NCBI RefSeq assembly: GCF_014851395.1
Contig: NW_024040485.1
Coordinates: 16,033,087-16,097,086 of the forward strand
DNA from: Micropterus salmoides
Lineage: Eukaryota; Chordata; Actinopteri; Centrarchiformes; Centrarchidae
Length of the DNA: 64,000 nucleotides
Direction of reading: 5' to 3'
Shown: positions 34,122-48,200 of the stretch, in pieces
Position numbering within the stretch: position 1 is the first letter of the stretch
Layout: the number at the start of each line of letters is the position of its first letter
Notes under the pieces: generated by a model
What the model saw: the letters and a program-made list of their open reading frames with translations, nothing else
What the model was told of the DNA's origin: nothing
Database searches by the model: none
Position numbers and translations under genes: made by a program

Positions 34122-37100
34122 CTGGAAAACAGGGCGGGAAACATCAGTGACATAGCATCATATTTGACACGTACATTCATGCGACCGTATACCGTTAGAA
34201 GTCTAATCAAAGAAAAGATATGCACCTCCTCTCCTTTGTCAATTCTGCGAATGCAGCTGATGATGATTTTGTAACCCCTTTCAAATGTGACCACCTCAGC
34301 AACACAGTTTGGGGCACAAGAGTGGTTGATATATCTGAAAAACAAAATAAAAATGAAAAGAGATTTACTTCATGTAACAACATTCTACCTGACTATAAAG
34401 TACCTGAATGTTCATTTTACATTTCAAATGATTGCAAATAGCAAAAATGTTATCTTTACTTAAGTTATGTTTTCTAATTAGAAAAAAATTTTAAACTTAA
34501 ATATCCAGATTTTTTATTTTGTTTTAAACATTTTATAGGTTTAAATTTGAATAAACACATCTTCAAAATTACTGTCACATGTTTATACAAATTCAAGTAT
34601 GGCAGAAGCCCTTCGCTTAAAATGAACTGCACAACGCTTTCACTTTGTCTTCAGGAACAGCGCTGGGCTGTATGAACGGGCGCCATCTTGGAAAACGGTA
34701 CCTAGTTTTTAATACGCAAAAACAGCGCTGTGCCACATTCGGAGCTGCAGGACCATGAAAGACCAGCATACAGGATATTTAAACGGCACCAACAACTGTA
34801 TTAAGAAGTTATTTTAGTATTACATTAATGCGCGCAGGCAAAGTCAAAGACACTAACACGGGCAGGCAACAGTGGCAAGCAATATGTGATGAGCACCCAG
34901 GAAGGAAGTGAAGCAACAGACAGTGTGTCTAAGCAGAGTCAGCAGCTTTCATTCAAATGAATGGGGTTGTCACATTTAAAAAAATAATCATCCATGTTTT
35001 GGGGCAATGCATACAATCAAACCATCTTTTATCTTATTTTAACAAAAAACTAATAAAGACTGATGCAAAAAAAAGCAACCAGCAGCCATAAAAATAGGCT
35101 AAACCACGCACACACATATGCAGGTGCTGTGCTGGGAGACTTTAACAATGGCAAGCCAGATGCAGAGACACAGTATGTTCTGCTTTTCCTGATTGGTAAA
35201 TTGGCAGTTTGACAATATGGGATATTCAGATGCTGCTACAAACTGCAAGTTTTCTTCATGCTGAATTTGCCTTACCCAAAAATTGAGATACAGACACATT
35301 CAGTTTCACCATTACACATGCTCATTATAGACACAAACATTTCACACACATCTCAAAGTACCTTGCTAGCCCTCCAGTTCGAGTGGCATCAACAACGTGT
35401 TCGCTGTCGATGCGGAACATGAACACTTCTCGGTTCTGTGAGGGAAAAGGGAGAATTTACTTGCCATTTGTTTTGGCAAAAAAGCTTAGGCAAAAGAAAT
35501 GATAGCCTAAAAAGTATTACAGATGTATACCTGCGATCTATAGATCTTCTCCTTCCTGATGGCAACCTCATTTCGGAGGATGGTTCCATTGTACTCAATC
35601 ATCATAGTTTGTTTTTCAATGTCTTTAGCAGCAAACAGCCCCAGGCCCTGTGAATACATCACACAAGCACGTATTTATGCTGCCCACAGCATCCAAGAGC
35701 ATCAGCCATACTCTTTCAAAACTGAGAAACAAATAAAATATCTGTTTCAATACTGACCTGGATTCGAGAGCGAGCCAGATAGACATTGGCTCTCCACTCA
35801 CTCTTCATCCAGCGGTACTGAGAAGACCTAGGGTGCACTACTGGAGGCTTGCTATGGGGGGCGCCACCTTCTCCTTGGGCCACATTCTGGTTAGACCTGG
35901 CACTGCTGCTGGATACAGCCTGTGGTTGTGGCCTTTATGTTGAGGGAGGAAATAACAAAATATGATTTGCTTTGAGACAGCATGTGCCCAGAAAGAATTA
36001 ATGTCAGTTTCACTCAACGCTACCTTATCACCAGTGAAGTGTAGGGAGAGCTGGTTCTTGGTTGGGCGCGGGCACTGCCAGCTGGATTGAACATGAGAGG
36101 CAACTCCACAAGAGGGTTGCGTCCGTAACGGAATGAGTACCTGTCACAAACTTCCACTCCGGGGAGCTGGAATAAATGAGTAAAAAAGGGTTATATCCTG
36201 CAGACTCTATAGAATGTGATCCACCACACTTCTTTACATTTCAGATTCCTTAACTAGTAAAAAACAGAAAAAAGCAGCTACAAACCGATTCAGTGATCTT
36301 GGTGACTGCAGGGACTGTGAGTCCAAACAAGTCCTCCCCTTTCAGGTAAACAGGGAAGAGCTTTAGAGTGCCTGATTCAGTTCTTTTCTCAGCAACAGGA
36401 CCCAGAACCTTATCCCACACTCCTAATTACAGTGAGACAAGCACACGTGGTGGTTAAAAACTTCTCTGTAAAGAAACGCAAAATAATATTTCTGAAGAAT
36501 CCATAAAAACAAACCTTTAGCTGAGGTGTCACTCAGGACCAGGTCTTGGTAGCCCTGTTCGATGACTCTGATGGAAAACTCTGGCAGTCCGTCTCGCTCC
36601 TCAACAGAACAGACGTAGCGGCAACGGCGGTTGCCATGGCGCATGCTCCAGTAAATGCGGCAGGCCTCGTAGCCAACTGGAAAGATGGCTGTTGGGGAAT
36701 GGAAGGCTGCCATTTGTTGAGGAGTTAGTTGACCCATTGCATGCAACACCAGGCTGCCGACTCGAAAGGTATAGCCTAACTCTGGCTGCCGCACAGCTGT
36801 GGCAATCTGACGCACTTCGTCTCTCTGGACATAGACACGTCGGAAGACGGCAAAACAACGCAGCTCATGCTCCAGAGCTTGTCCACCTGTTCCCCGAGGC
36901 CTGTGGGCATGGCACAGCATGGTCTTGTCCTTGAAGAAGGTGCACTGAGCTTGCAGAGCACAGGTGAAATGGTAGACGTTGGTACAGCGAAGGCGGTGGC
37001 AGCCGCTGGTGGCGCCAGTCTGTTGACAGTAGGCGCAGCGTACGGTTTGGCCACGACGCAGGGCAAGCTCCACGTTGATGAGGGCGCCAGCCTGTGTCTC

Positions 37101-38132
37101 ATACACCTCAGTTGACCACAGGGCACAGTTTAGGTGAACCCATACATCAAGATCTAGATTAAGAAGCCTAGCAGGGCCATCAGTGATCCCATCTCCGAAC
37201 TGGTGGCAAAAACAGCACCGCCTGTGGTCGCGGAGTGAAGCAGGAGGGCGCAAGGATGCCCCGAGTTTCTTCAGCAGCTCATCAATCTTGTCCTCATCTG
37301 GGAGTTGGGAATTCCCTCTTGGCACCACCACCTGGACAGTCCACTTCCTCCAGCGGAGTCCTTTCGGTCTCTTTCCCTGGTGCCAGCCTTCATGGGACCT
37401 TGGCCGGGCCTTCAGCTTCACTGTCACTTTGATGGCATCAGACTTGGTCTCCGTCTTGGATGTCTCGCCTGCTGTGGGGAAGGGGATTGGAGGAGTCGAG
37501 GGGGGAGACTGCTTGGGCTGAAGCTGGGCCAGGCAATGAACATCCAGCGATGACATGTTGTTACTGTACTGGTGCTGAATCTTAGAAAGGCTCTCCGTTT
37601 GCTCGGAGGCAGGGAGAAGGGACACTGATTCCTGAAGAGACGAAACAAGAGCCATGATGTCCAGAAAAAAATTAAAAAAAACATAATGACTGCATGTTAT
37701 TTAGACTCACAGTGGCATTTCTGCATGTGTTGCAGTGGTACAAACCTTAGTTTCTGTGGTTGATCTGGAATGCAGGGGCGGTGAGGAATGGTAGAGAAGG
37801 AAGCAGCTCTGACTACAGAAGACAAGGTCCTCTTCAGATTTCAAACGGCCTTCAGATTCCTAATGAGAGAAATCGGTAATTTTAACAGGCTGAATAAGTA
37901 ATAATGTGTTAAATCAAAGCCTGGCCAATGTGAACAGCTTAGGCTTAACTGACATTTAAAGAAGTTATGAAATAAACATAAAAAACATACAATATTTAAA
38001 TAACCAAAATACTCTCAAGGCTAAAGTCAGAGGGTATGCTGTTTAACCCACTAATTGATCCGAAATGGATTGAACTCTAACAGGCAGGATTTACATAATC
38101 AGAGGAGATATGTAGTATTACTGTCTGTCTGT

Positions 38133-38207
<75 letters not shown>

Positions 38208-41200
38208 GATGTGTAAGGCCCTTCAGGCTGAAAGTAGATAATATATCCTCTAAAGTAAGGTCTGTGCATCTAGTCATAGCGCATCTAGTCCATCCACCGG
38301 GAAATCAATAATAAAACAATCCATAGTTGTTTGGCAGAGAGGACCTTTTATGAACTGGAACTATCTGTACATTTAAAGCATGTCTTTATTAGTCACAAAA
38401 TCACACTTTTAACATCCAAGTGTTCCAGCTGAAAGGTGGCTTGTCTACTAAATATACCGCCCTGCTGCCATATGGAGTGTTTAAGCCTAATTAATTTGGT
38501 ACCTTCATGTGGGCAGGGAGATCGTTGATGGATTTCTGCACTCCATTTCCCAGAACCACCACCTTACAGTGGCGGCACCACTGAGGTTTACATCCAGGGC
38601 TGGCAGGGGTCTTCTGGTCAGATCCTCGAGCTAGAGCTGCGCCTCCAAGTAACAGAAAATATATTTCACACATTTGAATCCATTTCAAACTGTATTCTGA
38701 TAGTAAACCAAAATTATACTTCACTTTAAGTTAACAAGTAAATGTTAACACTGTAAATAAAACGCCCTATTACAGAAGTACTGATCATGGACTATAGGTC
38801 AAGTGTAGGCCACTTTCCTATCCAAATGTTTCTGTGCCAACACCACTCATTAGGCCTGTCACTACACCTTTGACAGCAGTAAGCAGGAGTCTGAATGCTG
38901 CAGTGGTGTAAACAAAAATCGTTTATTCATTAGCTGGAACAATTGCTAAAAATCAATAAGGGTGCCTGACAGCACCTGGGCTATATGCTGCTTTCAGCCC
39001 CAGACTTATGATGATATAAAAGACAAAATGGCAGTTAGAAAATACTGTTTTAAGATAATTGCTCTTGCGGAGATTTAAGTATTAACAGTTATATATTGAG
39101 ATTGCATTGCTGCTTTGTGCTTTTTTACAGGAAGTAATTGTGTTAGTAGCATAAATCAGACCTGACATTTCAATTACAGGCTGTATTATAGTGTCGGAGA
39201 TGCTCTTGTTTAATTTAGTTTTATTCCCTCACCTGGGCTGTTGGGATGGAAACGGAAGTGATGTGCCTGCTGCTGTTGCATCATCCCCTGCGCCCCGCCG
39301 GGCCTTATCATCTGTCCCGGCCGTCCGTGAAGCCCTCCATTGTCTCCTTGTCCATGGAACAGCATGGGGGGTCGAGGCTCCATGCCGTGGGGGCCCACTC
39401 TAGGACCACTGAGCATAGATATGGGCACCCTGTCTGGGGTACTGCTGACCTCATAACTACTTGGGATCTTTACACACAGTAGGTCTGAAATGGCTGCCAC
39501 TACACCTGTGATGTTCTGAGAAAAACACAACACGAATATGTTAGCTGATTAGTTCATTCATCAAAAATTTTAATCAATAGCTCCAGCAAGGCTGGATGTT
39601 TGGATTTGCATTTACATCCCCGGCCATTTATTATTTTACAATGCTTTTATCATTTGCCCATTTGTGACTCCGTGTTCTAGACTGACAGTACTAACAAAAG
39701 TAAGACTTAAGTCTAAAAATGTCTGTGAAACCACAGTCAATTTAAGTATTCCTACCTCTGCTGCAGCTGGTCTCAGTGTGATAGCTACAGACACCAGTCC
39801 TTGTTTGGAATCATTAGACATGGGGCCAAAGGGGGAGCCGAAGAACATGGCAGAAGGCTCTGTTTTGATATCCTGTAGTTTGATTTCTGAACCTAGAGTA
39901 CACAAGAGCACAAAAAAAAGGTCACACTGGAAAGGCATGCTGGAGTTGTGTGTTCCAAATAAAACATCCAAATAAATGTTTTAATTGTGTTGACTATGTT
40001 GGAGTTTGTGTGTGTTTACCTTTCCCATCAGGCACAGGAAGCATGGGGAGGACAGGAGACAGGCAGGGGGACGGTGGCTCTTCCTTTACCAGAGACAGGT
40101 CTGGGTAGCGACTGATCTCCATGCCAACCACACTCTCGGGAGATGAGGATGGAACAAAACTATCAGGTGTGTCCCGGTCCTTGCAAGGCTCCTGTCCTCT
40201 GTTACTGTTATCAGAAACAAACAAAAAAAAATAAATAGTCACCTCTGTCAAGGCCATGCGGCCTCAAATCGATTATAATAACATGATGACATGACTGTTC
40301 AGCACAACTAAATGTTATGACAGCCGTTGAAGGTTCAGTAGCCCTCCACTAGAAAGTTAGAAAGAATTACTTTTATTTATCCATTACCTGATCTCCTCTT
40401 GGTTGTTGTGAGGAGGGGTGGGGAGGGAGGCCGGAACATCCACAGTTTTGGGTCCCTGTGCGATGGCCCGGGCTAACAGGTCTTCCTCAGTCCTAAATGG
40501 GACATGCAGTGGCTTTGGGACCAGGCCTTTGGACACTGTATGAAACAGGAGCACAATGTCAAAACGAATGTAACACTATACTTGCCTCTAATGATGGAAA
40601 TACTGTATATCTGCTTTCTATAATTATTCTGAACCGGTTAGGATATTGTGAGATACTGAGGGGAAAATGTGACATTAAAAAGGTACATCCTCCCGACTGC
40701 TTACCCATAGCAGCAGCTTTGCTGGCCAGCTCTTCTGTCGTGGCAAATCCATTGATCATTTTCTGTCGGTTCACAGGTGGTGGGGTGGGAGGAAGAGACG
40801 CCGGTGGTGTGGGTGGATTGCTCAGGTTACTCTGCTGTAGGAACCAATGCAATGTCAGCACATCATGCTGCAGACACACTAAACATACACACATAATTCT
40901 GTTTACCCAGCTCTAGCTTAATAAAGGCTCTCACCTTGTAGGCCAGTTGGGAGTAATAGTCGGAGACGCCATCGAGTGAGGCGCTGCCAAATGTCCCAGA
41001 CAGGAGGTTCTCTCCATTGAGCTGGCCGCTACCATAGGGAGCGAAATGGGCAAAGTTGACCCCAATCAGTGGCTCCATGAGGGGCAGCAGGGAGAGCTGC
41101 TGTGTCAGGAGAGAAAAACAGGAGGAGGGGAAGTGAAAGGAGTGAAATCAGATGTATGTATGCAAGTGTAATGGAGGTTTTAGCACAAACCACCTGCAGA

Positions 41201-42222
41201 GAATCACCAAACAAAATGATACAATGTATTATAGAGACAGATTTATTCACGTGCCAATATTACTGGCCAATATATCAGCTAATATCAGCAGATTAATGAC
41301 AGTTAAAACAGAAACAGTCGGATCCTTCAATCATGTCATGAGTGTTGCATAGTTTGCCCACTAGAGGGCACTCTGCAACTCCCCAGTTAACAATGCCACA
41401 AATGCACCACAAAACAACAATCAGCTGACCGCAATCTACCTGAGCATGTAGGTGCAGAGTACATGTGTTCACCGGGAGTTAGTCATTTGTCAAGTGAAAT
41501 ACGTGACTTAAATAATAATAAAAATAGCCCTCATCACTTCTCCTCTCCTGAAAACATTCATGACCATGCTTGCTAACCTTCTCGTTTTTCATTGCCTCCT
41601 CCCTTGTTCATCACTGCTAAATATTCTCGAACATCGATTACACCAGCTAATACTGCCCATTGCTAAATTGGCTTCCCCACAAAGTCAGCTAATGCCAGTT
41701 TCATCAGTGGAAGAGCGCTAACGTTAACGAGTGGTTTAACTATTCTAAATACATCTGCGAGCCACTTGTCTGTAACTTTACAATCTGTGCATCAGAAATG
41801 ATTAAACCAGAAGAGACATGTAAACAAACGTGAGTTTAACAAGTATCTAACACAGCTTCCTAGCCATACAAAGTGATCAAGCTTCTCTTTCAAATGTGCA
41901 AAGTGTGAAATCTCAAAGTTGCAGGTCCTCGTTGTAGACAGTCATGTAGTATTAAGCCCTGGAAATACTTGCTTTTAACTACGCGTTTGCATAAGCAAGA
42001 TGGCTACCACGCGTATCCCATGTTCTTTTGGAGCGTAGGTTGTGTACATCCCCAAGAATTAACGCTACACATCCGTGAGATGCAATTCAGCTGTGGGGGC
42101 AGTATGTCGATCTGACTGACAGGTCAGCAGCAATCTACTGCTCCATACACCAGCCCAGGTGGTGGCGGAATGCAGTTGGTTTGCCAACTACCATTAAACG
42201 CAAAAGAAGGTTATCAGCAGAC

Positions 42223-42253
<31 letters not shown>

Positions 42254-45200
42254 GAGATTTATGTCGGGATGTTTACAATAAAACTCCTGGAGCTAGTCCG
42301 CAATTACCGAGATTGTTAAGATGTCTCATTAAAATCATAACCTGCTTGAGTGTCGCTATGTTTGCTTTGATTACGATGTTCAAATTCGGAGGTTGTCAAG
42401 GAAGATAATCTGGTGTTGGTGAGGGATGATCCAGTCCTGGTCTGCCCCCTAGTGGATACAGGTTTAATCCTCCAGGTACACATGGAGTGGTGATGGAGAA
42501 ATGGATAAGACATATGCCTTTGGTGTGAGAGACCAGGGTTCAATTCCCCACTATGACCTATCCACCAATGTGTGGATAACCCCTAGTTGCTCCAGAGGCG
42601 TGCGACCTCGGACATGTATAGCAATTGTAAGACGCTTTGGATCAAAGAGTCAGCTAAATGAATAAATGTAAATGTAATGTACACGCAAAGTACACAGGCA
42701 AGTATGTGAACAAACGGCATTGTTAAAAAGCAAGTATATCCAGGGCTTTAGATACATTCAACAACAGCATTTCTTCTGGATCACTGTATCAAAGATGGTG
42801 GTTAACAAATGGTTTCTCGTAGCTTTTGACAGAATTAGAAGAGTGCTGTATTGGGATAAACTAGATGTGAATATGCTACATTGAAAAATATATATACACA
42901 CACACACACACACACTTACCTATGTAGGAGAGTCCTGTTTATTAGATTGTAATATCATAATGACATGAGTAATAAAATATGGTATTATTATTGTTAGTAG
43001 TAATAGTAGTAGTATATTAGTATTTTTTATTTATAGTTTCTGTTAGGCAGGTTCACACAATACATACACTATTTTCTTTAATGTTTAGTAGTACTTTTTT
43101 AAATCTTTTTTGTAGTTCTGAACATTTGACTCGTATTTATGAAAACTTTTTTGTTGTACTTTTGTTCAGCATTCTGTTACGTTATCTTTATGAGGTCTCA
43201 TAGCACACACTATATTATGATTGACCCAGCATAACCAGAATCATTAATCTTGGATACAATAACTTGAAACACAATTGTCGTCACTCTGAAGAATGTGTCG
43301 TCATTGCCTTGTTTGAATGACTAGCAGCAGGTTTATGTTTGCTGTCCCCTTTCTGTTAAGTTGTTTGATCCACCACAATTCTTAGATAAAATGAAAAAGA
43401 AAGAAACCATAGAGATTTCCCACCAGAGCACCTGAGACTTACGCAGCTCCTTTCATATTTTTATAAAATATGCTGTTACACTGAGGTGTTTTATTTTTTA
43501 TATCAAATACATCTTTAATTAAAATAACTTAAACCTGTTAATTAGCAGTAGTTCTTTGTTTGGTATGCAAGGTTATGTCATCATTGCATTATTTCTTTTA
43601 CTTCTTGTAAAATGCCCAGAATAGGTAACCTCAGCTTTAGCTAGTCTGGCCTCAATTGATATCTCTGAAAATGTGGATTCATGCTTGAATTGAACAATAT
43701 AAGAATAATAAGAATCCTAAAAGTCTAATCTCTGGTCCAGTTATCTCTGCAGAACCAGAACCCAGGTAAACAGGAGCAGCATCAAACTGTTAACTGTCCA
43801 ATATGGAGGCTTTTGTAGCTCAAAGCCACACAGTCCCAGACATTTTCCTCTAAAGCAAATTCATGCTATACTTGTAAGAAACTAGAATACTACAGTACAT
43901 GCTCATTGAGTTTTGCTGTGATGATGAAATGGTATTGTACTACATGAGTGTGTCAGCTTCATAAAGTTTAAATCAATAAGTCTCAATCAATGAAAGTATA
44001 CTTGTAATATAATCATGAATCCTCTTCCACTCTCGTGAATATTAACAGCTTCTAATTCCTGTGTGTGCAACTGTCATCCAACAAGTACTTTATTACAGTA
44101 AAATTCTTATGATATGCGAATTAAGTGTGCACTTGGTGAAGACAATTTTGTATTCTGGCAGTAATACTGTAAAATTCTGAACAAAGCATACGTAAGCAAC
44201 ACTTGCAGTTTTGCAGCTCAAACCAATTGTATAAGGAGCATGTTTTATGGTGGTAAAATCAATCTTACCTGTTTGATTTGATTCATTACACTGTCAGGGC
44301 CAGAGTGCAACAACTGCCTCTCATCCCCTTCCTTCTTCCTCTTCTTGTAGCGAGAGACAGGTTTGTCCCCTCCTTTCGGAGCCCTCTTGTTCCTCCCTTT
44401 CTTCTTCTCCTGTTCAGGAAGCAGAGGTCCAGGAAAGTCCGGGGTGCCATCTGAGTATGCCTGGAGTTGAGAAAAGATGATGTTATATAAAACGCCATGA
44501 ATAAACTAATTAACTAAAGTTACTTGAGCAGCATTCTGGCTTCAAGTCAGATGTTTTCAAACACACAACTATGACTCATTTAAAAACTGACAGCTATGAC
44601 TCATACCAATTTAACTATGACACGTCTCCCATCTGAATCACTTAGCCCATCTATGATTCACTATGTTGATCCCCCCCCTCGGCGCTCTAACTGTATGATT
44701 AACACAGAGACTGACCCCATTGCTGTCCATGGAGCTTTGCCTCAGCAGGGATTTGCAGTCTGCGGGATCCTCCTCCTCCGAGCGAAAGTTCTCCTCTGAC
44801 CTCTGTTGGGACAATCCAGATGGAGGTGTACTCTTGTTCTTCAGTAAGTGTTTCAGTAGTTCATTGCCAGCCTCCCCCTTGTTTGGACTTTGCCCTGCAG
44901 GGAAGGGAGACACGCTCCCTTTATTACCCTCTTCCTTCACAGAGCTAATTTCTGAGCCGACGGACCCCTCTCGTGGCCCGTGACACTCGCTGGTATCAGT
45001 CTGCTCCAGCTTTATGTTGTTAAGGATTCGGTCATGTTCCTGAGCCTGGGTTCTTGCTATGTCTGATGAGAGACCAGGTTGTCCAGATTGGCCTCCAGAA
45101 AGCTGCCTCTCCAGCTCTGAGTGACTGGGGGTGGAAGATCCCAGTAAGGGGGACCTTGACAAGTCCTGGTCAGCGAAGAGATGGGTGTTTCTGGTTGGAG

Positions 45201-48200
45201 TTGAGGAGGTGTCTGAGACACATGGAGTGAGAGGGGCTGTAAGGTCTGAGTGTGGAGTTGAAGGCGTCTTGACTGAATCTGCATCATCATCTTTCTTCTT
45301 TTTGCGGTTCCTCTTCTTTTTGCCTTTCTCGTCTGGGATGATGTTGGAGTAGAGTTGGATGAGAGACTGACCTGAGCCCGGAAAGTTTGATGGTAGAGGT
45401 GTAGCTGAGTCACCTCCAAATGGTGGACCCTCACCTGGCATCTGAAGCATCATTCCTGGTCCACTGAACTGACGAGGTCTGGGTTGACCCTGGGCAAAGT
45501 TAGGTGCTTGAAGGGCAAGATTATCAGGCCCAAAACCAGGCCCCATATCACGGGGCATCATTCCATTGCCCATCATTGCCCTCCTTTCACCTTGCATAAA
45601 TGTCCCAGGTGGTGAGCCCATACCAGGCTGCATGCCCTGCTGCTGGGGGAACACTGGTCCAAGTTGTTGCTGTTGCTGTAAAGGAGGCCTCTGGGGCTGC
45701 ATGAAGTCCTGTGGCAGCTCCGAGTTAAAAAATGGCATCTGAGCGAGTGGTGCCATGTTTCCATCTGGCCCCATCATCCCTTGCTGCTCCATTTCCATAC
45801 GGTGTTTTAGGGCTCTCTGTCGTTCAACTTCCTGCATTAGCTGCACCCGCTGTCTCTCCTGCTGCTCCCTAAGCCTCTCCCTCCTCTCCCGCTCCTGGAA
45901 GCCTTCACTAAATGGGTTGTTGTCATCAAACTTCACACCACCTGCCTGCATGGGTTTTACACCACCTGGTGGAGCTGGTGGTGCCTGGGGATCCACGGGC
46001 ATTTGTGAGTGTTGAGGTATGTTACCCATTGGCATCTGATGAGGTTGGCCTGGATTTCCCACAGGTATCTGTGGGGTCATTAAGGGTGGCATTCCCGGTC
46101 CGCCCATTGGCATGGGAGCACCAGGGTGCCAGCCAGGTGGTGGGTTAGGCATACATGGAGGTACATTTGGCTGGCCAGGATGAAGTGGCATCTGCATCAT
46201 GGGGTTCATAGGAGGCTGGACCATGGGCGGCCCACTGGTGACCATGGGCGGCCCACTGGTGACCATGGGCGGCCCACTGGGGACCATGGGCGGCCCACTG
46301 GGGACCATGCCAGCAGGGCCTGGCATTGGGTGCATCCCAGGCATTATGGGTGTCATATTATTTTGTTGCTGTTTCACTCGGTACTCCTCTATAAGTTCAG
46401 CGTGCTCTTTCTGTTGCTTGCGGATCTGAAACAAAATATTAGGGCACATGTGATTGAAGTTCTCTATGAAAATTAAAATACAAAGAAATTACATCTTGCA
46501 CAGTGTTTTATCATATTTACAAGATAAACCTATGGAGGATACAGGTTTACCCCAAAGGAAGAAATGAATATTTTTACTTTTATATAGCAACTGAAGAAAT
46601 TAAAGCAGGAGTTGGAGCCAAGAGCATTTTTCCCCACCACTGCTCTTTTAGGGAGTCAAAGCCGGTTGACAGGTGCAATGCAGACACATGCTTGTGTGCT
46701 TTGAATTCTTCAGTTTGTTTGGATATTATTTTTCAAGTCTGCTTGGAAAGAAAATACCTACATGTATACCTTCTAATGCACACTCTATACCCACATTATA
46801 TATACACACACATTAGATCAATTAGACCAATGAATGAATATTTATTTAAATTTATATATTTACTAATTGTTTCTGCTGTAAAGGTAAGATACATTCAAAG
46901 ACGGCACCCCTGTTCTCAATAAAATAAATTAATCTCTTAAAAGTGTAAAAAAGAATTGAAGGTGATGAAATGATGACTAGACAAAAATTTCTCTTAAGCC
47001 TTTTATGTGTTAATCTTATCCTTATTTTACAGTTACAGCAATGCCACTGTGTCCATGCAAATAAACTTCAGCTGTTATTAAAATAATATAAGTCCACCCC
47101 CCCCCCCATCTGTTATTCACCACACACTGTCCATAATATGGTCCTAAGTAGCTCCCATGTGTGGGCAGTTACTTCTGGTGTAGGCCCAGATTTGACTCAT
47201 AGGTTGTTATTTGCCAATCCCAGATGTAAACATTAAAATCTGCTAAAAGGATAAATTAAAGGACAATGCTTTGAGCAGCCATTGTGCAGAGAAAGGCTGA
47301 GATTGATTAGTGGTGGAGCTCGACAGGTCGAACACTTACCTGCTCCAGTTGTTTCTGCACTACACCCTGCTGCTCTGTGACATGTTTGAGCTGCTCAGCG
47401 TCCTCCTCAGGGAACTCCCTCCCTGCCTTCTTAGCTGTTCTCTGTTTGGCAGACAGGGCTTTCTTAGACTTCCTGTGAGCTCCAATCTTCTCTTCCAGAA
47501 ACTTCTGCTGCATTTGAAGTAGTTGCTGAGTCTCCTGGAGCCACTCCTCATACTGAGCCCTCTGAGCATTGTCTGAAAGAAGAAAAAGGCTCTTTTGTTA
47601 GCAACCTTGACAGCATAAAAAACAAACATCTTAACATTCTAGGCCTGACAAACCTTCAAACCCAAAAGTTGAAAATGCATATAAATGTTTTGAGAACTTA
47701 CTGACAAATCCTGGTCCAAAGTTTGGAGGATTCGGTCTTGCTACTTGTGTCAATTTGCCATCCTGAAAGCAAGGCTGATATGTTATTATATATTTGCAAT
47801 TTAGATATTCTTCATTATGTAGTTTTAAATAACTCCCTAGCAGATTAATGATTCAATTACCTGTCCAACAACTTGTGGAGGAAGTGGTGCACTTTCAGGA
47901 CAAGGTGGTGCAGGACCGGGGGGAAGTCTGTAATACAGCAGTACCACGGCCATGCACCATTTTGTTAATTTAATGAATAACTGTAGCAGTTCTTCAGTTA
48001 GCTGCACAATATCCTAGTGGCTGGAATATTAGGCTGGTATTACCAATGCTTTAAAAACCGAAACTGAGAAATACACTCCCCCACTGCAAGTATTACATTT
48101 TCAACTCAAAAAAAGTATTCATTTGGTACAAAGTGAACATTTTACCTGTTCATGACCATTGGGGTCATCCCCATGTTGTTCTGGACCATGACCTTGTTGA

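Larger units (their letters stand above)
41100..44268 (-). other. kmt2c: kmt2c intron (3.2 kb)
   Basis: Non-coding. Contains a SINE, an A homopolymer (42235-42251), a TA/CA repeat (42888-42915) and a short sequence GGTGGCGGAATGCAGTTGGT (about 42161) resembling another dispersed fish repeat. Confidence 0.7.

Noticed and set aside
38136..38204. CRISPR-like or regulatory array
   Set aside because: Simple dinucleotide microsatellite.
42501..42560. Functional tRNA gene
   Set aside because: B box is present, but the sequence does not fold as a tRNA and continues into a SINE tail.
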